NCBI RefSeq assembly: GCF_904067545.1
Contig: NZ_LR881183.1
Span: 1,616,277-1,680,276, forward strand
DNA length: 64,000 nt
Direction of reading: 5' to 3'
DNA from: Thermococcus camini
GTDB lineage: Archaea; Methanobacteriota_B; Thermococci; Thermococcales; Thermococcaceae
Below the pieces are notes generated by a model. It saw only the letters and a program-made list of their open reading frames with translations. It had not been told where the DNA came from and made no database searches. Positions 62,951 to 64,000 of the stretch are shown here, in pieces (the stretch's first letter is position 1; every line of letters begins with the position of its first letter). The position numbers and the translations under genes were made by a program.

Positions 62951-64000
<1,050 letters not shown>

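Overview
The window is chromosomal DNA from a hyperthermophilic euryarchaeon of the order Thermococcales, most likely a Thermococcus. Features shared with that group include the branched-polyamine synthase BpsA, ribose-1,5-bisphosphate isomerase, two dye-linked proline dehydrogenase systems, GH57 alpha-galactosidase next to galactokinase, the Asp-ligated 4Fe-4S ferredoxin, an FL11-like Lrp regulator and archaeal 7S (SRP) RNA. Genes are tightly packed, often with start/stop overlaps, purine-rich Shine-Dalgarno sites and archaeal TATA boxes (TTTATA). The species cannot be named from the sequence alone.

Layout. 0-7 kb: MBF1-like regulator, an acetyltransferase, a DMT exporter, the HMG-CoA synthase/thiolase/DUF35 mevalonate cluster, and the fibrillarin-Nop5 C/D RNP pair. 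7.1-9.5 kb: accessory pair with a secreted C39-like peptidase whose signal peptide is out of frame at a G8 tract. 9.5-20.2 kb: ribose-1,5-bisphosphate isomerase, aminotransferase, a C26-family protein lacking its catalytic His, radical SAM, OsmC and MarC proteins, a DUF1884 (HK97-fold, family 4 encapsulin-like) protein, a CitG-like protein, a PspC/DUF4097 envelope operon, DJ-1/PfpI, Lrp and a DRG GTPase. 20.2-22.6 kb: accessory DNA with a frameshifted UPF0175 gene, an ATPase and gene relics. 22.7-27.4 kb: a proline symporter with a tiny partner, then proline dehydrogenase PDH1. 27.4-37 kb: a galactoside/amino-sugar cluster (galK, galA, MFS, Dac-like deacetylase, GH4, GH1), interrupted by a DUF234 ATPase, then a C69 peptidase and KptA. 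37.5-43.6 kb: a membrane-anchored EEP enzyme, a pyridine nucleotide-disulfide oxidoreductase and an AT-rich zinc-finger/pentapeptide/K+-channel gene split by a frameshift. 43.6-50.9 kb: UMP kinase, the four-subunit proline dehydrogenase PDH2, SRP RNA, dihydroorotate dehydrogenase, a VapBC-QueC operon, tRNA-Phe and tRNA-Gly. 51-57 kb: secreted subtilisin, a membrane-anchored toroid protein, BpsA and a PP-loop ATPase. 57-64 kb: an MIP18-family protein, ferredoxin, a nicotinate phosphoribosyltransferase, an SDR, UPF0282, a transglutaminase-like protein, a small conserved protein and a truncated glutamate-synthase-type oxidoreductase.

How it works together. The lifestyle suggested is peptide/amino-acid and sugar heterotrophy. 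An exported protease releases peptides, proline is imported and oxidised by two enzyme systems, and galactosides are imported and split to galactose, which galactokinase phosphorylates. Nucleotide salvage and tRNA-modification genes are interspersed.

The least ordinary parts are the pentapeptide-K+ channel fusion, the deacetylase/GH4/GH1/galK cluster, the DUF1884 protein, and a set of at least four probable one- or two-base indels, all in accessory genes. Start codons were chosen from Shine-Dalgarno spacing and family length. All functions are read from motifs and remembered family members; no database search was run.
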